64,000 nt of DNA from Locusta migratoria. Lineage: Eukaryota; Arthropoda; Insecta; Orthoptera; Acrididae. The stretch's first letter is position 1. Each line of letters opens with the position of its first letter. Under the pieces are notes generated by a model that had not been told where the DNA came from, did not search any database, and saw nothing but the letters and a program-made list of their open reading frames with translations. Shown here in pieces: positions 32,736-43,059 of this stretch. Made by a program: the position numbers and the translations under genes. Location: contig CM048744.1 in assembly GCA_026315105.1 (NCBI GenBank), forward strand, positions 661,233,676 through 661,297,675, read 5' to 3'.

Positions 32736-32928
32736 GCCACAATAAAAAAAATAAAATGAAATAAAATTTGCGACTGATTGCTCTTTATTTTCTACTTACT
32801 CATGTGGGTTGTTTTTGTAGTGGACATCTGTTGTAAAGCTAAAACTTCAGTTGATTTGAGCAGGTAATAGCGGTGAATGTAGGCAGTGCAGCATCTTGTG
32901 AGGACCAGTATAATGTAGTAGTACTGAA

Positions 32929-33101
32929 CAGAAAATATTTGTTAAGCTTATGGTACTTAATTGCGTGGTCATCAGACCCTAAACTTACAAACTACTTACA
33001 AACGAAGTTGTATTGAAGACAACACAAACATCCGTACCAGTGGGAGGATTCGAAACCCCGACGGAGAACGCCTTCGCGCTCGGCCACTCCGCCGCGGCTA
33101 G
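32929..33101 (-). mobile_element. SINE A', 3'-shortened
   Basis: Tail lacks the terminal attt repeats. Reverse B box gattcgaaacc (one change). Near-TSD (t/c)agtactgaa at 32919-32928 and 33102-33111. Confidence 0.85.
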
Positions 33102-33179
33102 CAGTACTGAAAAAGAGATCATTGACTTGCATTCTGCATCGACCAGCTGAATGAACAGCGCGGACCTTACAGTGACAGG

Positions 33180-33345
33180 AGTTGCGTATGGAGGTCAGTG
33201 TGATGCGGAATGAGGAGGAACGAGCTGTACGAGGCGGCTGGACCTCCTGTGAAGGCGGGGCCAGGGGGCGCCCCCTATACTGCAGGTGCGGCGCTTCAAA
33301 GCGGCGGGCGCAGCAACTGGCCATGCCTTGACACCTCTCGTTTCA
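33180..33345. promoter_or_regulatory. GC-rich island with a CTCF-like motif
   Basis: ccagggggcgccccct at 33261-33276 matches the core of the insulator-factor motif (AGGGGGCGC) and is itself palindromic. The surroundings are CpG-rich. Function is unproven. Confidence 0.3.
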
Positions 33346-33820
33346 TGTGTGGAATGACGCAAATCACTGCAGCACGATTAAAATTAATTGCTAGCTGACG
33401 TTTGTCACGTGTGTTGCCACGCAAGCAGCCTGTTACCGCTAGGCTATAGGTGACACGCGAACAGGGCAGGTCACTTCACGAACGCAGTTAATATATTTTA
33501 TAACGCGGAGCAAAGTTGAAAGAGGTCGCCACGAGTTAATGACGGCTATGCTAAAATTTATGTTGACAGTTTTAAATGATTAATCACTGACCTACAGCAG
33601 AAGATGCTTTGTGTAATACCAGGTTGTAAGGTAACCACACATGATGAAATATGTATGTATCCGACAAAACGGCGCTCAACCGTCTTCATCAGAACTGATA
33701 TCATGATTGCTTCGTTCACGACCATTAAAGCCTAACTCTAACACGGAAACCACATGGATGTCAGCGTTTAGAATAGTTTTATATTTATGATACATGAAGG
33801 TCAACACTCAAATAACAATC
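33346..33820. other. Nothing recognised
   Basis: No recognisable element. Confidence 0.4.
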
Positions 33821-33822
33821 AG

Positions 33823-34520
33823 CTAAAGCAATTCGACGCAACTTTCGAAAAATCTCGAGAAAATAGACTTCATTGTTTTGCACGTAAGCGTAAATACCAA
33901 TCATTAAATGAATTGCAGCATCTGTACGTGTAGCTCAGGAGGTGGCGTTCTTGCCTCATAACCGTAGGGTCAGTGGTTCGAACCCTGTCGTCACAGTTTT
34001 TTTTGTTAAATATTTAATCAGATTTAATATCAAATAGTAATTTTTACGAAAAGTGCACGTATTTTGTTTATTTGTGATTTTACAGAATGTTGTAAATAAT
34101 GATGGAGTCAATAAAAAAAATAAGTTTTTTTTTACAGTATTGGCTTCACTACTAGTTGACGACGATAGTCTTTGATTGTTCAGTTTGTGAAGAGCTACGA
34201 CACTGCTTTGGAAAGTCATCTCCATAACTGCTAATGGCTTTCCAAGCAGCTAAGTGACAAGGTTTTCAGCTCGCCTACATACAAATAAACAAAAACTGAA
34301 TTAGAAAAAAATAAGTAAATAAAAAACAAAAATAAAAAATAAACTGTCACAGTGGAATTCGAACCATCGATTCTACCATTGTGAGGCCAGGACACTGCCA
34401 CCTAAGGCTACTTCGACAGATGCTACAACAGTTTTAATTATTGATACTTACGTTTACTTTGCAAAATTTCAAAAGTCAATTTTCCCGAGAATTTTTTAGA
34501 GTTGCATCGAATGGCTTTGG
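33823..34520. mobile_element. Large inverted-arm element with tRNA-like modules
   Basis: Left arm about 33823-34002, right arm about 34348-34520 in reverse. Shared words in order: 'agcaattcga(c/t)gcaact', 'tctcg(a/g)g(a/)aaaat', 'gacttc/tt', 'agcatctgt', 'gtagc', 'ggtggc', 'gcctca', 'ggttcgaa', 'tgtcacag'. Each arm therefore has outer sequence of about 100 bp plus an inner tRNA-like module with a B box (ggttcgaaccc on the left). The 345-bp interior is AT-rich and non-coding. Confidence 0.65.
33931..34000 (+). other. tRNA-like sequence in the left arm
   Basis: gtgtagctcaggaggtggcg resembles a D arm with A box. The loop region has ctcataa and the T arm is ggttcgaaccc. Anticodon-stem pairing is poor in every register I tried, so it is not a working tRNA gene. 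Confidence 0.5.
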
Positions 34521-34681
34521 CAGATTGTTATTTACGTTCTGAACTTCACGTACCATAAATATAAAGAAACTCTAAAATCCGATACCCATGTGGTAAGAGC
34601 AGACAGACAGAAAAATTCAGTAAACAGTAATTTCTTGCATTGTTTACGAGCAAACATCCTCTCACTTCCTAATGGTTAACA

Positions 34682-34868
34682 AAATGTTCGAATGTTTGTT
34701 AAACGTATGGGACGGGGTCATCAGTCCCTAAACTTACAAACTACTTGAAAAACAACCTTATACTAAAGACAACACAAACATCCATGCCCGAGGGAGGATT
34801 CGAACCCCGTACGGGGAACGGCCTCGCGCATCGGAGCATAGCACCCGCTCGGGCACTCCGCCGCGGCT
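34682..34868 (-). mobile_element. SINE A', full length
   Basis: TSD atggttaaca at 34672-34681 and 34869-34878. The body has a short deletion after 'cgtatgggac'. Confidence 0.95.
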
Positions 34869-35099
34869 ATGGTTAACACGATCTGCCGTGCTACGTACCT
34901 ATTAGCAGTGATGCTTGGCACTTTACAGATTATTAAAAACACAAGCAGATTCCAATCGGAAAAGAGGATCATACGATGAAAAACAAGAGCTAATAAAAAA
35001 ACGTTTAAAAGGTCTAACAGATATTGATCGAAAAAAAAATCCATTAAATTAATTTAATAAAAATAAAAGTAATTTTGATTTACAAATTAAAACAATCGC

Positions 35100-35300
35100 G
35101 CCGGCCGCGGTGGCCGAGGGGACTGAGGCGCTCCAGTCACGGTCTGCACGGCCATTTACGGTCGGGGGTTCGAATCCCTCCTCGGGCATGGATATTTGTG
35201 CCGTCCTAGTTCTTAAGTAGTTCATAAGTCGTTTGTAAGTTTAGGGACTGATGGCCCCGTAGTTAAGTCCCATAGACTTTACAAACATTTCAACATTTTG
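35100..35300 (+). mobile_element. SINE A, full length
   Basis: TSD aaaacaatcgc at 35089-35099 and 35301-35311. It is inserted in a degenerate tRNA-like repeat (reverse B box gaattcaaaccc at 35320-35331). Confidence 0.95.
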
Positions 35301-35581
35301 AAAACAATCGCATACGATGGAATTCAAACCCACGATTTTTCGTACTGGAAGGTAATGGCTTACCACTGCGCTTTACAACTACTGTATATTATCGTAATGT
35401 TTTAAGTAACCTTCACTCTCAATAACAACACTGAATTGTAGCTTTCGGAGATCGCAGTTTCACGTAAATCATACGAGTGTCATATTGTGCAAACTGATAT
35501 CTGTAATGTGATACTTGTATTTGTGACGTAAAATCGCGGCTTTTACGAAAGGAGCCATTAGCATGAGCGTTTTGGCCATGT

Positions 35582-35627
35582 CTTTTTTTTTTTTTTTTTT
35601 TTTTTTTTTTGGGGGGGGGTGGGGGAT
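35582..35627. repeat. Poly-T then poly-G tract
   Basis: About 28 T followed by G-rich sequence. The frames across it are artefacts. Confidence 0.95.
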
Positions 35628-35909
35628 GATTTTGAAGATAAGTGAGTGTGGTCGGTAGAACACTCAGAAATTTTATTTTTGATTTCCAATCCACAACCTA
35701 ATAAAATCCGAAGGAAGGAAGATCAGTGTGGCGACATCGTGACAGGAAGAAGTTGAAACAACGTACTGAGATTACACAAAGATTTATATTTTACATAAGT
35801 TAATTCATAATTGCCTCTTCGGTTCGGTTGGAAAGGAGATAAGTTCTTTACACACTGCAAAGTCTGCTGTTACCCATAGCTAATATTGACATAGATGCTG
35901 GTAACCGAT

Positions 35910-36098
35910 AGTCACAAATGCTCGTATGTTTGTATATCTATGGAACTTAACTGCTCTGGTCATCAGTCCCTAGGCTTACAAACTACTTAAACTAGCTTAC
36001 GCTATGGACAAGAAATACACCCATACCCGACGGAGGATTCGAACCTCCGACGGCGAGCAGCGGCGCGCTCTTAGAACGATCGGTCACTCCACCGCGAC
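35910..36098 (-). mobile_element. SINE B, full length, diverged
   Basis: Reverse B box gattcgaacc and head ending ccaccgcgac. A short possible TSD gatagt flanks it. Confidence 0.85.
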
Positions 36099-36124
36099 AT
36101 GATAGTTCCTGCTCACAACACATG

Positions 36125-36580
36125 TTAGCAACTTATATTAGAATTCACGACTGTTGAAGTGGAAAAAAGATATTTGTCTTCGATATCTCCATAGTCAGAA
36201 AGTGCAGATGTTACTATGCAAATGCAATGTAGGTGCTGCGAAGATCGACAGTGGTTGAACTTGCTATGGTGACTGCAGTTTTCTGTGAACACACAACTCC
36301 ATGGTACCACGGCTTGGTTGATGACACGGATGTTATTTTTGCATGATTTTTCTTTTAGTAGTCTGCGTAGCTTGTCATTCTTCGTCTCACTCATTTCGAA
36401 TTCTCTTTCCGTAATCTGGTAAAAGATCCTCCACTGGAACGTATGTATTTTCCATCGTACCTTAGGAGACCACTTTCTTAGTATGTCAGTGATATCGGTT
36501 CTCAGGACGTTGTTGCCCGCTTTAACACAATACAGGGAGACACTGCATCCATTCTTTTCCTGGTGCTTTAAGGCTTCCAT
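36125..36580 (-). other. 151-codon open frame of unknown origin
   Basis: From ATG 36580, reading MEALKHQEKNGCSVSLYC at the start and MSETKNDKLRRLLKEK in the middle. The first 20-odd codons fall inside the segment duplicated at 28.15 kb, and the remainder is unique here. That arrangement suggests the 5' end of a transposon ORF, but no family was recognised. Confidence 0.3.
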
Positions 36581-36781
36581 TTTCTACTTGTCTATTGCAT
36601 GGTTTTTATAACCCGACGAAAATATTTAAGGAGAGCCAAGGTTTAGAGTCCGAGAATCATAACAGTACTTACGAGCTTCCAAGTTAGATGTCAGTTAAGC
36701 CGTCATTATTCTCATTCCTTTGCCAGTAAGCTATAACTTGCACACAGGAAAATCAAAAATCAGCACATACTATCATCTTTA

Positions 36782-36823
<42 letters not shown>

Positions 36824-36895
36824 ACATTCGCCAGTAATTATAAAAATACAGACCAGTTAGAGTAATAAACACAGATTGTTCGCAGACGGCCCCTT
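36510..36895. repeat. Duplicated segment, copy 2 (with AC microsatellite)
   Basis: See copy 1 at 28146-28530, same orientation, 8.36 kb away. AC tract at 36783-36822. Confidence 0.85.
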
Positions 36896-36899
36896 TTCC

Positions 36900-37600
36900 A
36901 CGAAAGGAAACAAATACAGAAGTCGGACGCATCTGATAATGAGTCAGGAACAGAAAATGAAAAGTAAACAACCAGGCCATTATTAAATATACAGACGCAC
37001 GAACAGTGGTAGCAGACTATTCATTTACACACGAAAACGAACGAAAGACAAACGCATCACGCAACATCGACACAGAACTCACGAAATGGCGAATTGCTGG
37101 TGGTTTGCAATGTAGAATGATATTTAGTGCCAGTGTTAGTTCACAAGACAAAGGTGAAGAACTAGGAGAAGGACTTGGAAAAGTGAGTAAACCATGATAG
37201 TTAATAATAAATTAACAAAAGTGTAAAACAATCATGTTGTTAACAGCTACTACTGAAGTGGCTTTTAAATAAAGCGAAACGTGTTTGGTCTTAATTAGTC
37301 TCTTATATTTTCCAAAAGACGGTTAATTATCTTATATAACCTAGTTATTTAATACTCATGATCAGTCATTTAAATCGTGGAACTGTTTTCAGAATCCAAG
37401 TATAGTTTTTTAGGGGTGCGTCATACTATTTGACACTTTTTACCTCGAAAAACATACCGGTTTTAAAGGTGGTAGACATGTAGCCACTGTATGAAAATTG
37501 AAGTCCTTCCAATAAAGACTGGCGAGTCTTTATCAAGCAGCGCCAGTTTCAACTGGAACAATGTCAGAATCTTGCTAACGTCCCTGCATTGCGGGTCATT
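36900..37600. other. Nothing recognised
   Basis: No recognisable gene or repeat. The word 'gtgcgtcatactatttgacac' and surroundings show no family signature. Confidence 0.4.
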
Positions 37601-37616
37601 TCTCTCTGTGGTACGC

Positions 37617-37811
37617 CGCCCGCGGTGGCCGAGGTGACTGAGGCGCTCCAGTCACGGTCAGCACGGCCACTACGGTCGGGGGTTCGAATCCCCCCTCGGG
37701 CATGGATATTTGTGCCGTCCTAGTTCGTAAGTAGTTCATAAGTAGTTTGTAAGTTTAGGGACTGATGACCCCGTAGTTAAGTCCCATAAGCTTAACAAAC
37801 ATTTGAACATT
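37617..37811 (+). mobile_element. SINE A, full length
   Basis: TSD tctctgtggtacgc (14 bp, perfect) at 37603-37616 and 37812-37825. Confidence 0.96.
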
Positions 37812-37829
37812 TCTCTGTGGTACGCTCTA

Positions 37830-38860
37830 GGACAAGTTCGGCTTTACAATTGTGCGTGTGTCCCGGCACGTAGAGAACCTCTTAAAGAAAAACCGACTCG
37901 GCGAAAAGGCCGGTCATCCTTTTCAGTGCTTAATTTCCAAAATTTTAGGTGCCGGAACAACTCCCCTCCGGCCACAGAAAAAAGACTGGTGATAAAACTG
38001 ATAATGAGAAATTATTTTATAGGAAATACTGATCTGAAAGTGATCTTTTTAAACCACAATACCTTATAATAAGAAACACGAAACCACATGGTTCAGCATA
38101 AACAGCAGCTGCTGGCGCCGTACCAGTGCCTCTTAGCTTAGTTCTGCTTCATACGTATTGCCACAAGTCGATAGTCTGCGTGACTATGACGTAGTGTTTT
38201 CAGCTGCTGCCAGCCGCAACGTTCGAACATTTGCTTTGTAGCTCCTTTGTGAACGTGTGTTCAGTATTAATCAACAAGGTATTTAGTGGTTTATGACGAG
38301 GAAGGTATTCCTGCTCCATCTGGGTCTCGTACAATTCCAATTTCCCCAGTCTTCACTAAACGTCAACCCCGTGTGCGTTTTGTATAGTAGCAGCTGATCG
38401 TAGCGTCGCTCCTACAAGACTCTCATGAAATATAGCTTAGAACCATCTCGATTAAACCAGTTTTCAAATAAAAAATTTCTTTAAAATCGGAACTTTCGGT
38501 TGGTGCAGACAGGCAGACAGACTTACGGCTCAAACATATAACACACCTCTGTTGGGAGTTAAATTTTGCCCCTTTCGGGGGCTCCCCTCTTCTGTATAGG
38601 TAATACAAGTTGAGCGTCAACCATGTCCTCACAAGAGTGCGAGGCAGACAGATTGAAAGGTGAAGAGAGCCACCGGTAACTTTTAGTCATGCGTGCTCCA
38701 TACGCGCAGTTGATCAGTAGCTATGACAAATTACGTCACGGAATAAAAATATTTCGTGTAAGCAAATTATGCAGACGTTCATATTCATACACGCCTTACG
38801 GTATCTGTTTCTCATTGACACACACTACATGAGACGTCGCCCTACTACTACATCGCTGAG
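37830..38860. other. Mostly unrecognised; LINE-like 3' tail at about 38425-38545
   Basis: 'gaaccatctcgattaaaccag' and 'cagacaggcagacagac' resemble LINE 3' tail sequence. No attached coding region. Confidence 0.35.
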
Positions 38861-38876
38861 GCTTGTTATATTATTT

Positions 38877-39074
38877 ACCGGTCGCGGTGGCCGAGGAGAC
38901 TGAGGCGCTCCAGTCACGGTCTGCACGGCCACTACGGTCGGGGGTGCGAATCCCCCTTCGGTCATGGATATTTGTGCCGTCCTAGTTCGTAAGTAGTTCA
39001 TAAGTAGTTTGTAAGTTTAGGGACTGATGACCCCGTAAAGTCCCATAAACTTAACAAACATTTGAACTTTTGAA
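38877..39074 (+). mobile_element. SINE A, full length
   Basis: B box has one change (ggtgcgaatcc). TSD ttatatt(a/g)ttt at 38866-38876 and 39075-39085. Confidence 0.93.
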
Positions 39075-39339
39075 TTATATTGTTTGCCAGTACCGCGTGT
39101 GTTGAAACAATTTATTCTATTTTATGACTACTAGGTGCCATCCTCACATTCTCTCACTTCAGAAAACTGGGTGTCATCGTCTTCGTTGAATCCAATGGTA
39201 AAGAGTCACATCAGATCGCCTCATTAGATTTGTGTAAGTTATATCGCTGAGATTGTTGGCGTTCGTAAACAAAAGGCGATATATACCGATCACAACTTTG
39301 GAACGAAGCTGAGCTTATGTTGGGTATACCGTACGTAAG

Positions 39340-39421
39340 CGCGCGTTCACGCACGCGCGCGAGCACACACACACACACTCACACACACACACACACTCAC
39401 TCACTCACTCACTCACTCACT
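39340..39421. repeat. Compound CG/AC/ACTC microsatellite
   Basis: Grades from cg-rich through ac to seven tcac units. Confidence 0.95.
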
Positions 39422-39453
39422 ACCTCGCCCCAAGCCCCGGCCCATCGTTTCAA

Positions 39454-39645
39454 GTTCAAATGTTTGTAATTATATGGGACTAAACTACGTTGGCCACTAG
39501 TCCCTAGTATTACAAACAACTTCAACTAAGTTAAACTAAACTAAGGACAACACCCACATCCATGCCCGAGGGAGGATTCGAACCTCCGACGCGGGAGGCC
39601 GCGCGATCCGTATCGTGGCGCTCCAGACCGCTCGGCTACTTCCGA
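39454..39645 (-). mobile_element. SINE B variant, full length
   Basis: Same arm subfamily as 13.1 kb (gcgcgatccgtatcgtggcg), reverse B box gattcgaacc. Confidence 0.88.
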
Positions 39646-39854
39646 GCGGTACCGTATCATCTTGGCGACCCATTGTCACGTGCACTTGTGGTGGCACAGT
39701 GGCAAAGTATAGTTACTTCGTGATTTAGTACTCGCGTACTAAGTCAATTCTCTGGTGCGAAATAAAATTAAGTAAAACCTGTGGGAGGTGCCGGAATGCG
39801 TTTCGGCCGAAATTAAGCGGCGAGCATTTAGTGTTGTAATGGAAAGATGTAGAG

Positions 39855-40015
39855 ACGTGAGAGCGTCGCGTGAGCAGTGGGGGCTCCCGCGGCGTCTGAC
39901 GTCACGGCCCAGTTAGCGGCCTGTGCCGCCGTGGGCGGTCCGCAGCAGCGCGCGGAGAGACCGCTTTCTTCTTCCCGTCTCCTCCCGTCCCAGCTGCATG
40001 TCGCCAATTACATGC
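39855..40015. promoter_or_regulatory. GC-rich island with a CRE palindrome
   Basis: tgacgtca at 39897-39904 lies inside a CpG-rich block (ggcggtccgcagcagcgcgc). It could be a promoter or enhancer; no TATA box or recognised exon lies beside it. Confidence 0.3.
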
Positions 40016-40430
40016 CAAATGTCTCCTCTCATTCCAACTCTTTAAGTCATCAGTTACACGCATTTCTTCACACGAAACCTATATCTAATCAATTTGTACA
40101 CAAATATTGACACTGGGAAGATTTTTTCGGAGCTCGCGAGTTGTACTAAAATAAATTTGATATATGCGGGATGTAGCCATAGTACTAAGAAAAACTTGCC
40201 TGGTGAGCCCGAGCCATAAACGAAGTAAAACATTAAAAATTACACTGAGCTGTGCCCGTATTTATTGATAAAGCCAAAACAAATGTCCTCCAGACGTGGA
40301 TACCTTTCACAAGTAACGGACACTGAAGACTACAACTGCTAAGGATAAAGAAAGGAAGCTGAGACTTTAACGTCCTATCTACAGCATGCTCACAAGAGAC
40401 GAGGCTCACACTCAATTTGTTTGCCTAAGG
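40016..40430. other. Nothing recognised
   Basis: AT-rich, no element found. Confidence 0.4.
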
Positions 40431-40431
40431 A

Positions 40432-40595
40432 TGGGAAGGACCTCAACCGAGCCCTTTCAAAGGAACTATCCTGGTAGTTGCCTGGAGAAATCGCAGAAAA
40501 CCGTAATCTGGATGGCAGCATGTGGGTTTGGACCACCGTCCTCCAGAATGCGACTCCAGTGAGTTAAATACTGTGCCACCTCCTTCGGTTGGTAA
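40432..40595 (-). repeat. SINE D fragment
   Basis: 'aaaggaactatcctggtag', 'aaatcgcagaaaaccgtaat', 'gggtttggaccaccgtcc' and 'gcgactccagtgagttaaata' mirror the D head and body in reverse. Confidence 0.75.
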
Positions 40596-40669
40596 GAATA
40601 CAATAGAACAAATGTGTTCGCAGTTGCGAGTATGATCAGCGTCAGCTGTACGATTTAATAATGACATAT

Positions 40670-40785
40670 GAAAATTTGTGGCGGACCAGGACTCGAACCC
40701 TGATTTCTCGCCTTTCGCGAGCGATTGTGTTAACCAAGACGCTATCCCGCTATAGAGGTTTGGGCAGATCCGGGAGGCGTGCGCG
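40670..40785 (-). mobile_element. SINE H (tRNA-like head)
   Basis: Reverse B box ggactcgaaccctg and 'gttaaccaagacgctatcccg', a tRNA-like anticodon arm. The same head is seen in plus orientation at 45.45 kb. Confidence 0.65.
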
Positions 40786-40789
40786 GATA

Positions 40790-40881
40790 AAAATGTTCAT
40801 ATGTTTGTAAATCTATCGGACAAACAGCGAGGTCGTCACCAAACTGCGTTGACGGCGAGCAACCGCGCGCTCCGCAGCGAG
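40790..40881 (-). mobile_element. SINE B fragment
   Basis: Tail atgttcatatgtttgtaaat and arm gcaaccgcgcgctccgcagc with body deleted. Followed by the U2-SINE insertion. Confidence 0.7.
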
Positions 40882-40891
40882 GCGGATAACG

Positions 40892-41127
40892 AATCGCTTC
40901 TCGGCCTTTTGGCTAAGATCAAAGTGTTGACCAGCCGCGGTGGCCGGGGGGACTGCGGCGCGTCAGTCACGGTCTGCACGGCCACTACGGTCGGGGGTTC
41001 GAATGCCCCCTAGGGCATGGATATTTGTGCCGTCCTTAGTATTAGCTAGTTCATTAGTAGTTTGTAAGTTTAGGGACTGATGACCCCATAGTTAAGTCCC
41101 ATAAGCTATACAAACATTTGAACATTT
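40892..41127 (+). mobile_element. Chimeric U2-SINE A retrotransposon
   Basis: The U2 fragment and the full SINE A (from about 40932, gccgcggtggccggggggac) lie together between one TSD pair, gcggataacg at 40882-40891 and 41128-41137. The absence of a TSD between them shows one insertion event. The SINE has its normal tail. Confidence 0.9.
40893..40927 (+). pseudogene. U2 snRNA 5'-end fragment
   Basis: atcgcttctcggccttttgg followed by ctaagatcaaagtgt is the 5' terminal stem-loop I and start of the branch-site-recognition region of U2 snRNA, with one extra A. U2 genes are about 190 nt; only the first ~34 nt are here, so it is not a gene. It begins at the U2 5' end one base after the TSD and runs directly into a SINE A. 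Confidence 0.93.
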
Positions 41128-41200
41128 GCGGATAACGCGACCGCTCGCGTAACGCGGGAATTCGAGGTTCGACTCCCGATCAGCTGATACTGATTCATAT
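41128..41200 (+). repeat. tRNA-like repeat remnant
   Basis: 'ggataacgcgaccgctcgcg' and B box ggttcgactcccg resemble a tRNA-derived head. The U2-SINE inserted within it. Confidence 0.55.
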
Positions 41201-42015
41201 TCGCAAATGCGGATATATTTCTTGCATTAAAAGTTTTGTTTTTCCATTTCTCATCAATTTATATGCTGTCGTAGTGATCCAAGGCAGTTGTCTTAAATTC
41301 TGCGCATCACGCTACAGATGTTCCACCATCAGTGAGTCTTTTTATTTCTCGTTTTCACATGGCGTGATAGTTCAGTTTTCCTACATTTTCTGTGTAGTTC
41401 CTCGTTGACAGTTTATCATCTGCAAACGTTGTGGTGTCATTATTGCCACTATTTCAATCCTCGCTTCTCTGTTTGACTTGCAATCTTGTTTTCACAAGTT
41501 ATAAACAGTGACGTGAAGATTGAAATACTGCAGTTTCCCAGTGCTGTAGGTAGGTAGTTTGGCACCCAGTGCAGGGGTTTGTCGTCGCCCTCCCCTCCCA
41601 AATATCAAATACTGAACAACCAATACCACAAGAACATCAAATAGTTTTTTCTTGGAATTGGTTAAGTAAGGATAGTACAACTACATCTACATGGGATATT
41701 CTGCAAATCACATTTAAGTGCCTGGAAGTAAATTATTAAATATTTTGAAGAAACTTGTATGAATGGAAAAATAGTAAACACATTTTAATCAATAATACAT
41801 TTATCCTGATGTTTAATAAAGCAATACAAGTAACTAATGAACATTTTATGCTTAGGTAAATTTAATTTGGGACGTATAATCTGTTCTTTATAACTTGTAC
41901 TGACTCAGGTTTTGCAATTACTAAGCAAAATCGTTGCCGCTAACCATAGCAGTTTTGATTGGCGAAACTGGCATTTAACCCATAATGGATTTAAGATAAT
42001 CCTTAATTAGTTTCG
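41201..42015. other. Mostly unrecognised; 45-bp CR1-like 3' terminus at 41680-41730
   Basis: 'ctacatctacatgggatatt' and 'gcaaatcacatttaagtgcc' equal the extreme 3' end of the 13.8-kb LINE in the same minus orientation, an extremely 5'-truncated copy. Confidence 0.6.
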
Positions 42016-42196
42016 CCGCGACTCAGATTCTGTCCTCAGATGAACGATCCTTCTGAAAATCGCTGTAGTTGCAGACACGCAATCCAGTGCTCACTATGAA
42101 GCACGGAAGCTTTTCCAATGCTTTAACCCTCGAAATATGAACACGTTTTCGCTTATGCTTTTTTGTGTTTATCGAGAACATTCCTAAGAGAAATCA

Positions 42197-42308
42197 AGGA
42201 GCGGCCGAGCGCATTGAGGCGCTATGCTACGATGCGCGAGGCCGTTCCCCGTCGAGGGTTGGAATCCCCTCTCGGGCATGGATGTTTGTGCCGTCTTCAG
42301 TATAAGCT
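42197..42308 (+). mobile_element. SINE A', 3'-truncated (left arm)
   Basis: Head to early body only; stops at 'agtataag' where the inverted duplication ends. B box mutated (ggttggaatcc). Confidence 0.85.
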
Positions 42309-42655
42309 AGCTAGCTGACATATTTTCCGTGAATATGCACTCTGTATCGATTTGTTGTAGAAACCTGTAGATGCGCTCAAACATTAAAATCATATCAGTT
42401 CATGGTGCAAAGTCAGCGTCTGGTCTGTAGCCTTCTCTCCGTGTATAATTTCATTGTTTCCATAATTATACTTTTTTCCACAGAAATGCTCATCGCGTTA
42501 CATCTGACATTCGCTATTCGAAGTGCGCCCTTCGCAATTTGAAATGCGTCGTCAACAAGATAACTTTTGTTATATTTCGAAATTGTATTTAGAATTCGTA
42601 TCTTATTAATAATCGTCCTGGAGCTGACTCCAATAATCTGTACTGTACGTAGTTT

Positions 42656-42862
42656 TGAAAATGTTCAAGTGTTTGTAGAGATTATAGGACTTAACTACGG
42701 GGTCATCAGTCCCTAAACTTACAAACTAATTATGAACTACCTTATACTAAAGAAGGCACAAACATCCATGTTCGGGGGAGGATTCGAACCCCCGACGGGG
42801 AACGGCCTCGCGCAATCTAGCATAGCGCCTCAATGCGCTCGGCCGCTCCTCCGCGGCGTAGT
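42656..42862 (-). mobile_element. SINE A', full length (right arm)
   Basis: Complete with tail tgttcaagtgtttgta, reverse B box gattcgaaccc and head ctccgcggc. The tail part lies in the spacer, outside the inverted arm. Confidence 0.92.
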
Positions 42863-43059
42863 TTTGATTGAAGTTGATTTCTCTTAGGAATGTTCTCAAT
42901 AAACACAAAAAAGCATAACCGTAAACGTGTTCATATTTCGAGGGTTAAAGCATTGGAAAAGCTTCCGTGCTTCATAGTGAGGCCTGGATTGCGTGTCTGC
43001 AACTATAGCGATTTTCAGAAGGATCGTTCATCTGAGGACAGAATCTGAGTAGAATCATC

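Larger units (their letters stand above)
42021..43050. repeat. Inverted duplication including SINE A'
   Basis: Left arm 42021-42306 and right arm 42741-43050 are reverse complements with only scattered mismatches over about 285 bp. Each arm has a unique part (actcagattctgtcctcaga at one end, 'ttaaccctcgaaatatgaaca' inside) joined to a SINE A' head. The right arm keeps about 24 bp at the SINE junction that the left arm lacks. The spacer is about 430 bp. Confidence 0.92.

Noticed and set aside
33931..34000. Functional tRNA (Met-like CAT loop)
   Set aside because: The anticodon stem does not pair in any register tried, and the module sits in an inverted repeat arm.
40893..40927. Working U2 snRNA gene
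   Set aside because: Only about 34 of some 190 nt are present, followed by a SINE.
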